Of a stretch of DNA of 64,000 bases, positions 47,850 to 58,942 are shown piece by piece (within the stretch, counting starts at the first letter, position 1; each line of letters opens with the position of its first letter). The notes beneath the pieces were generated by a model. That model was not told the origin of the DNA. It saw only the letters and a list, made by a program, of their open reading frames with translations, and did not search any database. The stretch lies in contig NZ_AHMO02000008.1 in the NCBI RefSeq assembly GCF_000243715.2, positions 855,001-919,000 on the forward strand, read 5' to 3'. Made by a program: the position numbers and the translations under genes. The stretch comes from Leptospira broomii serovar Hurstbridge str. 5399. GTDB taxonomy: Bacteria > Spirochaetota > Leptospiria > Leptospirales > Leptospiraceae.

Positions 47850-49426
47850 ACTTATCATTGTCCAATCCGGGCATGAGCGATTTGCATAAAGTAGGTCTCG
47901 GTGGCTTATATATGACCTTGAAATCATTGGATCTCAAAAAGAAAAAGATTCCAGGATTAAATTATGAGTTAAATACAACGAGTATAAACCTTAATTTCGA
48001 TGATAAAAAATTAGGGAAGGCGCTTACAGAGCTAATTAAATATTCCTTTCAAATAGATAGAACAGGTTTTTTTTATTTTCCAGCTTTAGAACTCAACGGA
48101 GCCCAACCAATTGAAAATAAATTAATTTCTCATAAATCTTTATTAACAACTTTTTTTCAACCAACTCTAAAAAGTTCTAAAAGCGAGAAGGCCGTTCCTA
48201 AGAACTTTGCCGGAGAAGAGAGCAGACCTATAGTTGTGAATTTCTCGAAGCTAATATCATATGCAAGTCAGACAAGCTTTGAATTATTTTACAATTCCAG
48301 AAAGAAAAAATTACGGGAAGAAATCGAAATAATAAATTGGATGTTTATAGGTGGCTCAGTTAAGCACGCAGGATTAGGAAATCACACTAAACTTTCAGAG
48401 AGAATAGAAACGGCGTTTCCACTTTTATACGCTTGTATCGGATGTATTTATTTACCTGTTAAAGTAACCGATCCGCATTTGAAGAAAAAAATACGAGCGT
48501 CGATTGTAATTTCTTCCGTCGATAACTTAGATTCGTTTGCCTCTAATCGAGCAAGGATTGCTCAATCAAATGAATTAGAAATTACAATGGCGGGACTCTC
48601 TGAAGCGAGTTTATACTTAGCTCGGGAATTTTATATAAAACAAAATAGTTCCCTTGTCAAAAACCTATATACCACAGTAATAAGTATCGGTGAGACTAAG
48701 TGGAACTCAACCCAAAAAAGTAAAACCTCATTACATAAATACAAAATGGCTTCTGAGAAAGAAGTCAGTAAATATGCTATCATTTCGAAAATCTTAAAAC
48801 CTCGTTGCCAATTACTAAAAGAAGAAAAAGATAAAAAAGGAAACATCAAAAATCCTAAACGCAGCTACATCACAATTCCCGTATCAAAAGAACTTTTCTG
48901 CGATAATTTAACGAATGGAAAACCTTTTTATAGCAATTTTCACAAATTGGTAGTTCCGACTAAAGACAGTTCGGGGAAATTAATATACAGGATTAAGTTT
49001 GAGCAAAAGGAGTTAAACGAAGTGGTGGAAAAAATTAATTTTGATTATGAAGGGGAAAAAATATTTATTAAGATCTGCCATACTGCTTGGAAACATAGAC
49101 TCGGTAAATTAGGTTCCGATTCGAAGAAACCAGGAGCAGGTTCATTTGATAAGCTTGTAGCAAGAGATTTCGAAAGACTACGAGTAGCCCTATCGAAAAG
49201 TAAAAACCTTGAATCATTTCGACAGACAATCACAGATTTTTGGTCCAGAGCAGGAAATATCCCAGAACTTAGAGATGGATGGGAAAAGATAATGACACTA
49301 CTAGGACCCGAAAATTGGAAAAAGGGCAGAGATTTAGCGTTGTTATCTTTGGTAAGCTATAAACCAGAAAAGAAAGAAGAATTAGAAATTCTAGATATAG
49401 AAATTGAAGGAGAGGATAATGAGTAA
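47837..49426 (+). CDS. cas8: Cascade large subunit Cas8 (Cmx1/Cas8a1-like), 529 aa
   Basis: Cas8 is the large subunit of the effector complex and recognises the PAM and positions the target DNA. The N-terminus '[21 protein letters not shown]' is the recognisable mark of the Dev/MYXAN Cas8 (Cmx1) family. The rest is divergent, as usual for large subunits. It overlaps cas3 and cas7, matching operon order cas6-cas3-cas8-cas7-cas5. Confidence 0.75.
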   Translation: MAELNLSLSNPGMSDLHKVGLGGLYMTLKSLDLKKKKIPGLNYELNTTSINLNFDDKKLGKALTELIKYSFQIDRTGFFYFPALELNGAQPIENKLISHKSLLTTFFQPTLKSSKSEKAVPKNFAGEESRPIVVNFSKLISYASQTSFELFYNSRKKKLREEIEIINWMFIGGSVKHAGLGNHTKLSERIETAFPLLYACIGCIYLPVKVTDPHLKKKIRASIVISSVDNLDSFASNRARIAQSNELEITMAGLSEASLYLAREFYIKQNSSLVKNLYTTVISIGETKWNSTQKSKTSLHKYKMASEKEVSKYAIISKILKPRCQLLKEEKDKKGNIKNPKRSYITIPVSKELFCDNLTNGKPFYSNFHKLVVPTKDSSGKLIYRIKFEQKELNEVVEKINFDYEGEKIFIKICHTAWKHRLGKLGSDSKKPGAGSFDKLVARDFERLRVALSKSKNLESFRQTITDFWSRAGNIPELRDGWEKIMTLLGPENWKKGRDLALLSLVSYKPEKKEELEILDIEIEGEDNE

Positions 49427-50303
49427 ACATTTATTTGGACAGGTAATTACACCCTATGGGACCTCCGCAAATAATAGGGGGGAAACAGAGGGCAATATTA
49501 CAACCCTACAAAAACTGCTATGGAAAAATGAAATCCATACGACAGTATCTGCAGAAGCAATTCGGTGGGCATTACGTTATTATTGGCAATTATCAGGAGA
49601 AGAAGTTAATCGTATTTGGGATGCAAACGCAAATAATCACAAATTCGAAGATAACAAATGGCGTGGATGGGTGGAAAATCCCCAAAAAGGGTCTAAGGCG
49701 TACATTGATGATGACGTATTAGGATTTATGCTAGCGGAAGCAGGTAAACAAGACGGTGAAAAAGGCACTGCTACGATTCGAAAAGGTAGGTTAGAATTTT
49801 CGAGAGCAATTTCATTAACCCCATATGCCGGAGATATTACCTTTAATTCAAAGAGTGGAGAAAAATCAAATACAAGTCTTTATGGAACGGAAGTTCATGC
49901 AACTCGCTATCAGTACGGTTTTTCTCTAACTCCTGAAATGTTAAAAGACAAAACCAGGGCTTTTAAGGTTATTAATGCAATTTTAAATCTCAACCAGGTA
50001 GCAGGAAACCAAAGTAGATTTTTATATGACTTTTCCCCAGAATCCGTGATCCTTCGTTGGACTGACGATTTCGCTCCAAGAATATTATATGCATTCGAAG
50101 AATCTGATAATGCACTATCGATTCCATCAATCATTGAAAAAGTTAATTCAGGAGATTTGGAAGCTGATACTCTGATTATCGCAGGTCCCATTTCTAAACT
50201 CCCAGAAGTAGTCAAACTGAGCGAGAAGAAAGTCGCCTTATTTGATGGAGTTAAACAAGGCTTTGCCGAACTGGAAAAAAGAATGAAAGTGGATCTCAAA
50301 TGA
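49419..50303 (+). CDS. cas7: Cascade backbone subunit Cas7 (DevR-like), 294 aa
   Basis: Cas7 forms the helical backbone that holds the crRNA. The segments '[16 protein letters not shown]', '[18 protein letters not shown]', '[20 protein letters not shown]' and '[16 protein letters not shown]' match the DevR (Cst2/DevR) family. The ATG at 49419 follows a GGAGAGG site and overlaps the cas8 stop by 8 bases; the upstream ORF start is less likely. Its stop overlaps the start of cas5 (ATGA). Confidence 0.85.
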   Translation: MSKHLFGQVITPYGTSANNRGETEGNITTLQKLLWKNEIHTTVSAEAIRWALRYYWQLSGEEVNRIWDANANNHKFEDNKWRGWVENPQKGSKAYIDDDVLGFMLAEAGKQDGEKGTATIRKGRLEFSRAISLTPYAGDITFNSKSGEKSNTSLYGTEVHATRYQYGFSLTPEMLKDKTRAFKVINAILNLNQVAGNQSRFLYDFSPESVILRWTDDFAPRILYAFEESDNALSIPSIIEKVNSGDLEADTLIIAGPISKLPEVVKLSEKKVALFDGVKQGFAELEKRMKVDLK

Positions 50304-50938
50304 GTGATTCGATCTGCTTATATGTTTCAGTTCCAGTAGCCTGTTTTCGTGCACCCTATGCAAGGACCTACGCGGAGACCCTGCCAGTACCTGCCCCTTC
50401 CACAGTTTATGGTATGCTACTTTCGCTCGTTGGAGAAAGAGAAAGAGAAAAGCACTCCGGAGTTGAAATCGCAATAGCACTGCTCTCAAAACCAGAACGC
50501 TCAACAATATTAAGAAAGATGTGGAGAGTTAAATCAGTTAAGCTAGGGCCTGGACTTGGGAACAATGCTACGCCCGATTTTCAGGAGTTACTAACCGGAA
50601 CGGAATTGCTTATTTGGGTCCGGAATGGAAAGGATATAAACCAAACTCCATTGAAAGAGAGAATTAATAATGCATTTGAAAACCCGAAAGGGATACGTCG
50701 TTTTGGCTCTCTTTGCCTGGGAGAAAGTACACACCTTATAAATGATATACGGTATGCAAAGGATTCCGATCGTAAATCCTTTCAACTCTTAAAACCAACT
50801 GAAATCGGGGAAATCAGTTTACCAATATGGCCAGATCATGTCGGATCTTTTAAAACAAAATGGCAACAGTTTCTATTTGAGGAAACCTTAGAATACAGAG
50901 ATATTACAGACGACGAATTTATTTCTATTCACCCGTGA
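50300..50938 (+). CDS. cas5: Cascade subunit Cas5 (DevS/Cmx5-like), 212 aa
   Basis: Cas5 caps the 5' end of the crRNA. The N-terminal motif '[39 protein letters not shown]' is the family signature. The middle includes '[17 protein letters not shown]' with the Gly-rich loop. The ATG overlaps the cas7 stop by four bases. It is the last gene of the interference module. Confidence 0.85.
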   Translation: MSDSICLYVSVPVACFRAPYARTYAETLPVPAPSTVYGMLLSLVGEREREKHSGVEIAIALLSKPERSTILRKMWRVKSVKLGPGLGNNATPDFQELLTGTELLIWVRNGKDINQTPLKERINNAFENPKGIRRFGSLCLGESTHLINDIRYAKDSDRKSFQLLKPTEIGEISLPIWPDHVGSFKTKWQQFLFEETLEYRDITDDEFISIHP

Positions 50939-51056
50939 CTCTACTTCCTTTCCCTCGGATATGGACTGAAAGGACCCTAAATTTCCTAATTCAACAAGTA
51001 TTTGAAAACTGAGAACCGATTACAATTGATTTTATCAAATTGACGGAGGCTATTGA

Positions 51057-51282
51057 ATGAAAAGCGATATAGAACGAAGGATTTAAAGTATTAATTTCCG
51101 GAATGGACGACGTTCACGCGGAATGTTTTATAGCGCTCAACAATCGGGACCGAATTGAATACACAACTTGGCGTAAGGCCCTGTTGAAGAATATGAGCTT
51201 AGATTAAAATTTTACAAAAGCTCGAAAGTTTGCGGTAGATTTTCTTAAATCAAAGGATCTATCTAAAGATGCAGTGAATTAA
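51057..51282 (+). pseudogene. decayed small gene between cas5 and cas4-cas1
   Basis: A good ribosome-binding site (GGAGG) and ATG at 51057 open a frame with 'MKSDIERR', but it stops within ten codons. In a second frame the sequence continues 'GFKVLISGMDDVHAEC', 'NRDRIEYTTWRKALLKNMSLD', an in-frame stop, then 'NFTKARKFAVDFLKS', ending at 51282. The reconstruction (frameshift plus one stop) resembles a small antitoxin-like protein family ('EFI.L..R...DYT.WR...'). It is a relic that splits the cas locus; the rest of the 550-base gap is featureless. Confidence 0.55.
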
Positions 51283-51489
51283 AGTCTAATGTATCCATTG
51301 CCTACGCCACCTACTTAATCCAATCAATAACGAATTAATGTTTCAACGGCTTCACCTGATACGGTGAAATACATTACGTTAATAATAGATTATTTTTTAA
51401 TATAATGAATTAAAATATTCTAGATCTCTAATTTTTATACCCTTAAAATACGATATTAAGAAAACCGATATTCGGATTATAAACTAAAT

Positions 51490-53141
<1,652 letters not shown>

Positions 53142-53142
<1 letters not shown>

Positions 53143-53426
53143 TGAAACATTGGAGGTTAGTTGCTTATGATATTCGCGAACCAAAACGACTTCGAAAGGT
53201 TGCCAAAATTATGGAGGGATTCGGAGAACGAATCCAGTTTAGCGTTTTTCGAATCTACTCAACGGACAGGGAATTGGAAAAACTCCGCTGGAAATTGGCA
53301 AAAGTAACTGAAAAAGAAGATGAAGTATTTTACTTAACTCTCTGTGCAAAATGTGCTTCCGGTGCACATACGCAAGAGAAAAAGTCCGCCTGGCCTCCCA
53401 CCCCCAAAACCCTCAAAATTCTCTGA
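53142..53426 (+). CDS. cas2: CRISPR adaptation protein Cas2, 94 aa
   Basis: Cas2 forms the Cas1-Cas2 integrase core. The N-terminal 'WRLVAYDIREPKRLRKV' (strand with the family Asp) and 'FGERIQFSVFRIYST' match Cas2. A Cys pair 'LCAKC' lies in the C-terminal extension. The ATG at 53142 shares one base with the stop of cas4-cas1; the longer reading upstream is not needed. The CRISPR array begins 367 bases downstream, transcribed in the same direction. Confidence 0.9.
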
Positions 53427-53792
53427 TTCAAGCATCAATCCAGGGCATAGACATAATTTTTTAGGAAACCAGTAGATCGGCTTTCTTGGAAGAATTGAAA
53501 ATCTACTATATTCTAAATATTCTGAGAATTACCTTATAAGATCATTTTATATAGTAAGTATAAATCAAAGATTCTTCGTTGCAGAATTTACAGCAGCAGA
53601 TATGATTGGAAGTCATCAAGTTTATACTTGAATGGTTTAAACTAAATATTTAATGGGATTTGAAAGAAAATAATGACCTAAGAGAATTTTTCAGATGAAA
53701 TTTAGTTTTAAAATCCAATATACTTGTTTTGCGTTAGAAATTCCTCTTGTATCCTCAATTTCTCTTCGAAGAACCCACCAGTATAAATTGCT
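53427..53792 (+). promoter_or_regulatory. CRISPR leader region
   Basis: 366 bases of AT-rich, gene-free DNA between cas2 and the first repeat, the expected place for the array promoter and the Cas1-Cas2 integration site. An AGTAGAT / ATCTACT inverted repeat lies at 53471-53507. The array polarity (degenerate repeats at the far end) agrees with a leader here. Confidence 0.7.
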
Positions 53793-54615
53793 CTGAAACT
53801 AACTTTGATGCCGAAAGGCGTTGAGCATAATAAACATCGTATGTCGTTGGTGCTGTCCACGTGACTGAAACTAACTTTGATGCCGAAAGGCGTTGAGCAT
53901 ATTGTCCTAGGGACTATATGAATCAGGTATTGGACTGAAACTAACTTTGATGCCGAAAGGCGTTGAGCATTTGCTCCAAAATTCCATTTTAACCAACTTT
54001 GAGTTACTGAAACTAACTTTGATGCCGAAAGGCGTTGAGCATTCGTCGGTGCTGTCCACGTAAATGGAATCGTTTGCGTCTGAAACTAACTTTGATGCCG
54101 AAAGGCGTTGAGCATGCAAGGGAGCGGACGAGATTCGTAAGATCAAAGAACTGAAACTAACTTTGATGCCGAAAGGCGTTGAGCATATGTCATAGTGTGA
54201 CCCAGTTCCAGACGTTCCGACTGAAACTAACTTTGATGCCGAAAGGCGTTGAGCATCAAGTATCGATCAAGGTGGTGATAGGCTTCCAAGGGCTGAAACT
54301 AACTTTGATGCCGAAAGGCGTTGAGCATGTATCTAATTGCGCCGGTTCCAACATCGATATCGCTGAAACTAACTTTGATGCCGAAAGGCGTTGAGCATAT
54401 TTGAAACGGGTGTTGGAACTCAGCCACATGTCCGCTGAAACTAACTTTGATGCCGAAAGGCGTTGAGCATATTTTAAGATTTCAAGCCTTGGATCTTTTA
54501 TTTCTGAACTGAAACTAACTTTGATGCCGAAACGCGTTGAGCATTACAGGACTCGATTTGTAATGGGAGAAGATCCAGGCTGAAACTAACTTTGATGCCA
54601 TAAGACGTTGAGCTT
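53793..54615 (+). CRISPR. CRISPR array, 12 repeats of 36 nt, 11 spacers
   Basis: The repeat is 36 bases, starting CTGAAACTAACTTTGATG and ending GGCGTTGAGCAT. It contains a short hairpin TGCC-GAAA-GGCG for Cas6 processing. Repeats start at 53793, 53865, 53935, 54007, 54080, 54151, 54221, 54293, 54363, 54435, 54509 and 54580; spacers are 34-38 bases. Repeats 1-10 are identical; repeat 11 has one substitution and repeat 12 (last) several, marking the leader-distal end. Spacers 1 and 4 share 18 of 19 bases. Confidence 0.98.
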
Positions 54616-55386
54616 CTAAATGAGTAATAATTTTTTTGGCGATGTCCCGAACTAGCATAATCCCCAAATTGCCCAAGCATATCCTCCAGAACGCAGTTGC
54701 GATCTAGTAACGTTAGATATTGTGTTTGTTGTAGCGTTATAGTAATTAGCTGACAGTCGGTGAAAATTTGGTCATTCAAGTTTTTTCGAAAGAGAAATTC
54801 CTCCCCGACTCTAAATCTTTCATTTATAAATCTTTCGAAATTGTAAATAATTCTATTTGTCCATAGATAATATTACAAAGGATTGAAATCACTTTCGATA
54901 AACTATTAAATATTGGATCATAGACCATAAAATTTTCAGACCAAATATTACTCATATAACCATCAATATTACCGTAAACTTCTTTTGATTTGTATTCAGT
55001 TTCGATCATAAATGTTAGGCAGATGCCTTTTAGTTTTTCATTGGCGATGTCTGTAAGACAAACCATAATAGTAAATCCAAAATAATTTGCTCAACAAACC
55101 CACCCTTGATAATTGTAATGTCGATGATTTTAGCTAAATTTCTCTCTATAGAGATTTTAGATCTTCATCTTTAATGCAGATCGCGATGAAGATTATCCTT
55201 CTTTCGTATGCCGCAAAAAAAATTCGATTAATAGAGTTATGGCTACCAACTTTTTGCAAAAAACTTAATTTGCTTTCACAGAAATGAACATTCCTCCACT
55301 TATTTTGGTATTCGATGAGGTCCATGATTATTTCTTTAAAAAAAGATCGATTTTCAAATCTTAATTATCCTATTCAAAAATTCATT
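54616..55386. other. intergenic region after the array
   Basis: Mostly non-coding, AT-rich. Holds the doubtful 80-residue ORF listed separately and nothing else I can support. Confidence 0.3.
54824..55066 (-). CDS. possible small gene, 80 aa
   Basis: An open frame starting ATG with no clear ribosome-binding site. It encodes a mixed hydrophobic/polar protein with no domain. It could be a real small gene or a random frame; no strong support from codon use or context. I list it only as a possibility. Confidence 0.25.
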   Translation of the reverse strand: MVCLTDIANEKLKGICLTFMIETEYKSKEVYGNIDGYMSNIWSENFMVYDPIFNSLSKVISILCNIIYGQIELFTISKDL

Positions 55387-56154
55387 TTATCCGAAAAATC
55401 CTCTTTTAAAAAATGGTTTCGTATCATTTATCAGATACGAACTTACGGAGTTTGACGACTTTTCTAGTGGATTAACCCTAACAAAATCGATTAAACCTTC
55501 CATAGCTTCTTTCGCTACAAAACCTGTATCCTTCATTACCTCATCCCAGTCAGCTTCATTCGATATTTCAATTCCAATTAAAATATGTCCTGGATCACCA
55601 GAAGAGGGATTGAATATACGAGCCAAATATGCTCTCTTTACTTCTTTCTTTTCCTTAAAAATCAATTTCAAAGAATCTACGAGTTTATGAGGGTAATCGG
55701 AGGGTTGACCCAAAAAAATCTCTGTCTCTTCTTTCACTTCAATCCTTTCATTAGGACGCCAGAGACTACCATTAAGTAAACCTTCAATTTCTCCTGCTTT
55801 CAATATCTTACCATAGTCTGAACCTGGATTCAGAAAGAATTGCGAGCCTTTTGTAAATTGGAAAAAGGCTTTCGCTTCAAAATTTAAATAACTCTCTTTT
55901 CCCGAAATATATTCCTCCAATCTTCTTAAAGAGCTAAATATAGGAATATAATATTCATTTTCAAAAGTAATATTAATAAGCTGGATAGACGCTTCGCTTT
56001 GTAATACTCCATTTGCATCTGGTTCTATATCGCTTTCTCCGAGAACAAAAAGTTGAGACTCCAACAGCAATCTGTAGAATTCCGGACGATAAGCAGGTTC
56101 TGTTGCCGCTTTTGAAAGAGCTAGTTCAAGTGGATTTTCAGGATGAGATAGCAT
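55387..56154 (-). CDS. SseB-like protein, 255 aa
   Basis: Two domains: an N-terminal SseB-type domain ('FYRLLLESQLFVLGE', 'FSSLRRLEEYISGKESYLNFEAKAFFQ', 'FFLNPGSDYGKILKAGEIEGLLNG') and a C-terminal SseB-type domain ('GQPSDYPHKLVDSLKLIFKE', 'AYLARIF', 'HILIGIEI', 'DFVRVN'). The family name comes from enhanced serine sensitivity; members are cytosolic and their mechanism is unclear. Both domains and length fit, so the assignment is firm while the biological role is not. Confidence 0.8.
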   Translation of the reverse strand: MLSHPENPLELALSKAATEPAYRPEFYRLLLESQLFVLGESDIEPDANGVLQSEASIQLINITFENEYYIPIFSSLRRLEEYISGKESYLNFEAKAFFQFTKGSQFFLNPGSDYGKILKAGEIEGLLNGSLWRPNERIEVKEETEIFLGQPSDYPHKLVDSLKLIFKEKKEVKRAYLARIFNPSSGDPGHILIGIEISNEADWDEVMKDTGFVAKEAMEGLIDFVRVNPLEKSSNSVSSYLINDTKPFFKRGFFG

Positions 56155-56475
56155 AATTTTTGTGAATTTGATTATAAATTAAATATCGTCAAGCAGTAAT
56201 ACTAATTCTATACAAGTCAGCTAAAAGAATTCACATCATGTTTTCCAGGTAATATTTAAGAGTGTTTAATTATTATTCGAGAACAAATTTATTTCGCTAC
56301 GCAGGAACCGTCAGGTCCCGATTTGCTCAATCATCGATCGATTTTGCGTCGGAAAAACTAACAATAAGTAAATTAGAATCGTTGTTTAAATCGGTGAAGA
56401 GAGCTTCTTATAATTCGATATGATTATTTGACTCCCTAAAGAAAATTTAGTTGATAGTGATGGACCATAAAGAAT
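56155..56475. other. intergenic region between divergent genes
   Basis: About 321 bases, AT-rich, no supported gene. It must contain the promoters of the divergent SseB-like gene and the secreted-protein gene. Confidence 0.3.
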
Positions 56476-57138
56476 ATGCTCTATCGACAATCATTAAGGA
56501 AAATTCAATTGATAAACAGTCAAAAATTCGCTGCATTATTTCTTTTTTCTCTCCTCCTATTTTCATTTCCCTTATTCGCGGAACAGAAAATTGATTTTCA
56601 TGAATTAATCGTAACAGTGCCAGATAATTGGGTTAGAGTCGATGGTGATGCGAAGAAGATGATTTCAATTCACGATCTCGAACGAAAAAACGGTGTAGTC
56701 GTTAATCGAATCGATCATCCTGCCCTTTTTTTTGATATATCCAAAGAAAGTTATCAGAAAACCTTTTTAGAGGCTCTTAAAGAAAAAGGAATCTCTCATA
56801 TTAGCGAAAGAGAAATTGTCGAATTAGCAGGTCGAAAAGCAGTAAAGTATAGATTGTCCAAACCTGATTCAACAGAAACGAATATTAACTTTGGTTTTTT
56901 TGATCAAGATTATATATACAGCATAACAATTTCTTCCGTCGAAAAGAACCCGGAAGATAATTTAGCAATTAAAAGTGTACTTTCGAAGTTGCATTTTAAA
57001 GAAGGTCATGGCTACTATTGGTTTCCTTCGGCCACTCGATTAGCAAATTTCATTTTTGATGGATTTGGTCTTTTATTACTTTTTGGATTAATTTATTTTA
57101 TTCGAAAAGTAATTATGAAAGTAAAGAAATCCAAGTGA
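56476..57138 (+). CDS. exported protein with C-terminal membrane anchor, 220 aa
   Basis: A signal peptide ('ALFLFSLLLFSFPLFA' then EQ) and a C-terminal hydrophobic segment ('FDGFGLLLLFGLIYFI') with a Lys-rich tail, so it is probably exported and held in the inner membrane by its C-terminus. The middle ~140 residues form a soluble domain ('VTVPDNWVRVDGDAKKMISIHD', 'AGRKAVKYRLS'). A better supported start may be the TTG at 56509, which follows an AAGGA site. No specific function. Confidence 0.6.
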   Translation: MLYRQSLRKIQLINSQKFAALFLFSLLLFSFPLFAEQKIDFHELIVTVPDNWVRVDGDAKKMISIHDLERKNGVVVNRIDHPALFFDISKESYQKTFLEALKEKGISHISEREIVELAGRKAVKYRLSKPDSTETNINFGFFDQDYIYSITISSVEKNPEDNLAIKSVLSKLHFKEGHGYYWFPSATRLANFIFDGFGLLLLFGLIYFIRKVIMKVKKSK

Positions 57139-57396
57139 GGTAACTGTCAGTAATTTCATTTCACTCAAAGCGAATTGACGGGAAGTATTGAACTTGTGGT
57201 TTTTAAATCTACGTCTGGAGTTTTCCGGCCACTAATACCCGAGTATAATTCACCGTCATTTCTATTTTATGTATTTCCCAAGTAGTCGCAATCGAAGAAA
57301 TAGAAACCGATCCATGCTGGTCTATTTATCAATGGATTTTTTTCTATTTAATGAATATATAAAATATCAGTCCCGAATATCAAGGAAGTTCGTAAG

Positions 57397-57636
57397 ATGC
57401 TATTGAGGATCATATTCTTATTTTTCATTTTTATTATAATTACGTGCAGGGCAAAAAATAATTCCGTTAAGAACCTTTATGTAATGCCGGAATCGGGGGT
57501 AAAATTAAGAAAAGAGCCTAGCCTTTCCGGGAAAGTTATCGAAGTTATTGCTAAGGATACAATGATTATTGTATTCAGTGAATCGCAAGATGAAGTTATT
57601 GTAGATGGAATTAAAGGAAAATGGTTAAACTTTTAA
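57397..57636 (+). pseudogene. N-terminal part of a frameshifted SH3 lipoprotein gene
   Basis: Starts with a lipoprotein signal ('IIFLFFIFIIITC') followed by an SH3-like segment 'GVKLRKEPSLSGKVIEVIAKD' and stops early after 'IKGKW'. A typical SH3 domain would continue with Trp and Val-rich strands. In the next frame the sequence resumes with 'RWAEVIQTAESKTFRRWIF', so a frameshift near 57620 has broken the gene. Its layout resembles the intact SH3 lipoprotein at 19527-20333. Confidence 0.6.
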
Positions 57637-58000
57637 AGGTCCTTTATAAGCCAGTTCATATTTTTAACATGCCCGGACGTTGGGCTGAAGTTATACAAAC
57701 AGCTGAATCAAAGACATTCCGGAGATGGATTTTTAATACTAATTTAGTTACGAAGCAAGAAGCCGCTAATCTTTACTTGCCGGTTATTAAAAAGCAAATT
57801 GAGTCTTCTGTCGGAAGTTTTATTGTCCCTGAAATATACGACTCGTCGTTAAATTATACCGTATTTTCTTTGAGTCCTACAGAAAACTTTACTTGCAATT
57901 CATACAGCGATTCTTCGTGTATAAATCTAATATTTCACGATGGTAAACTAATTTACTCAGATAATAAAGGTAAAGAATTTAACCTTTTAATACTAAATCT
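57621..58000 (+). pseudogene. C-terminal part of the broken SH3 lipoprotein gene
   Basis: Continues the same gene in a different frame: 'GRWAEVIQTAESKTFRRWIFNTNLV' is the second half of an SH3-type domain, followed by 'KQEAANLYLP', also present ('KQIANLY') in the paralogue at 19527. The reading frame then runs into the antisense of the downstream mobile-element operon near 58000, so the end of the gene appears lost to that insertion. It is interrupted twice, by frameshift and by insertion. Confidence 0.55.
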
Positions 58001-58008
58001 TCTTTTCC

Positions 58009-58614
58009 TTATCGCCTCCGCTCCAATTTCTTTTTCTGCTCATTTATTTTTCTTGTCCATTGATCCCGATAAAGCCCTAAAAGTTTCCTCTTTTGAGAAA
58101 GAAAACAAATCATCCATTCCCGGTCTGATTCAGTCTTCCTATTTATTTTCTTAAACATATACAATTTAGCTCTCTGCCTTTTTAGAAGATCGCAATTACT
58201 TACTTTTCTTTGTACAAAGTTTAGAGATTTATATTTAGCTCTTTGTTTTCTGTATATGAATTGCCAAAGATAACCTTTTTCCTGGGGAAATTTCTGATTA
58301 TTTATCTTTTCTAGTAACTTAAATTGAACAGCGGACCAAGCTTCGAAATATCCATAGAGTCTTGTCAACTTAGCCTTTTGAAAGGTATAGACAGATTTCC
58401 ATTGTTTACCCATTAAATCAATATCGGGCTTTCGCCTGGCTCGACCTATCAATCTCCATGTCTTACACTGATTTCGTCGTAAACATTGAGACCAAGTTAC
58501 GATTTGGTCTACAGCTTCCGATCGCCTTCTTTCTTTAGCTCTTATATGAGTTGATCTTGTTCTTAATAGAATTGTACGAATAACCCGCTGTGTATAAACT
58601 GAATCTTTATTCAT
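58009..58614 (-). CDS. very basic protein of mobile element, 201 aa
   Basis: Rich in Arg, Lys, Gln and Trp, with essentially no acidic clusters and no membrane segment ('HIRAKERRRSEAVDQIVTW', 'RLIGRARRKPDID', ending in 'LERRR'). I do not recognise the family. Such composition fits a nucleic-acid-binding protein. The start overlaps the stop of the HNH-type gene by eight bases, so it is the third member of a coupled operon with the transposase-like gene, implying a role in the element. Confidence 0.5.
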   Translation of the reverse strand: MNKDSVYTQRVIRTILLRTRSTHIRAKERRRSEAVDQIVTWSQCLRRNQCKTWRLIGRARRKPDIDLMGKQWKSVYTFQKAKLTRLYGYFEAWSAVQFKLLEKINNQKFPQEKGYLWQFIYRKQRAKYKSLNFVQRKVSNCDLLKRQRAKLYMFKKINRKTESDREWMICFLSQKRKLLGLYRDQWTRKINEQKKKLERRR

Positions 58615-58942
58615 TATTCGACTGCTTTTCCACTTTTTTTAAAGTATAACCTATTTCTTTACCCCTAAATTTTATTATATCAACCGCGAGATTGATAATT
58701 TCATTTTCCTCGACATGTCTTGTTAAAAACGAAAGTTTCCTAATCACCATGTAATGATTCGATAAAGCTTCTGGATTTTTACTTCTGTAAGGATCTTTTC
58801 TTTCTACTTCTAAATTCAATGGAGTAAGTTCATGTCCTGTAAGAGCGCACCTATTATTTTGATTCCGACGCATATCTTCAAATTCTTCCGAACTACACGA
58901 AAAATTAGATGTCTTCTTTCTTTCTTCTTTAAACTTTCCCAT
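58607..58942 (-). CDS. HNH-type small protein, 111 aa
   Basis: The middle segment 'NNRCALTGHELTPLNLEVERKDP' resembles the core of HNH nucleases (Cys-x-Leu-Thr-Gly, then a basic/acidic pair near 'LEVERKDP'), and 'NHYMVIRKLSFLTRH' resembles the terminal His/Asn helix. Some metal-binding residues look altered, so activity is uncertain. It overlaps both neighbours, downstream of the transposase-like gene (14 bases) and upstream of the basic-protein gene (8 bases). Confidence 0.5.
   Translation of the reverse strand: MGKFKEERKKTSNFSCSSEEFEDMRRNQNNRCALTGHELTPLNLEVERKDPYRSKNPEALSNHYMVIRKLSFLTRHVEENEIINLAVDIIKFRGKEIGYTLKKVEKQSNNE

Noticed and set aside
53793..54779. ORFs reading across the CRISPR array on both strands
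   Set aside because: Their repeated peptide segments are translations of the 36-base repeat, so they are artefacts of the array.
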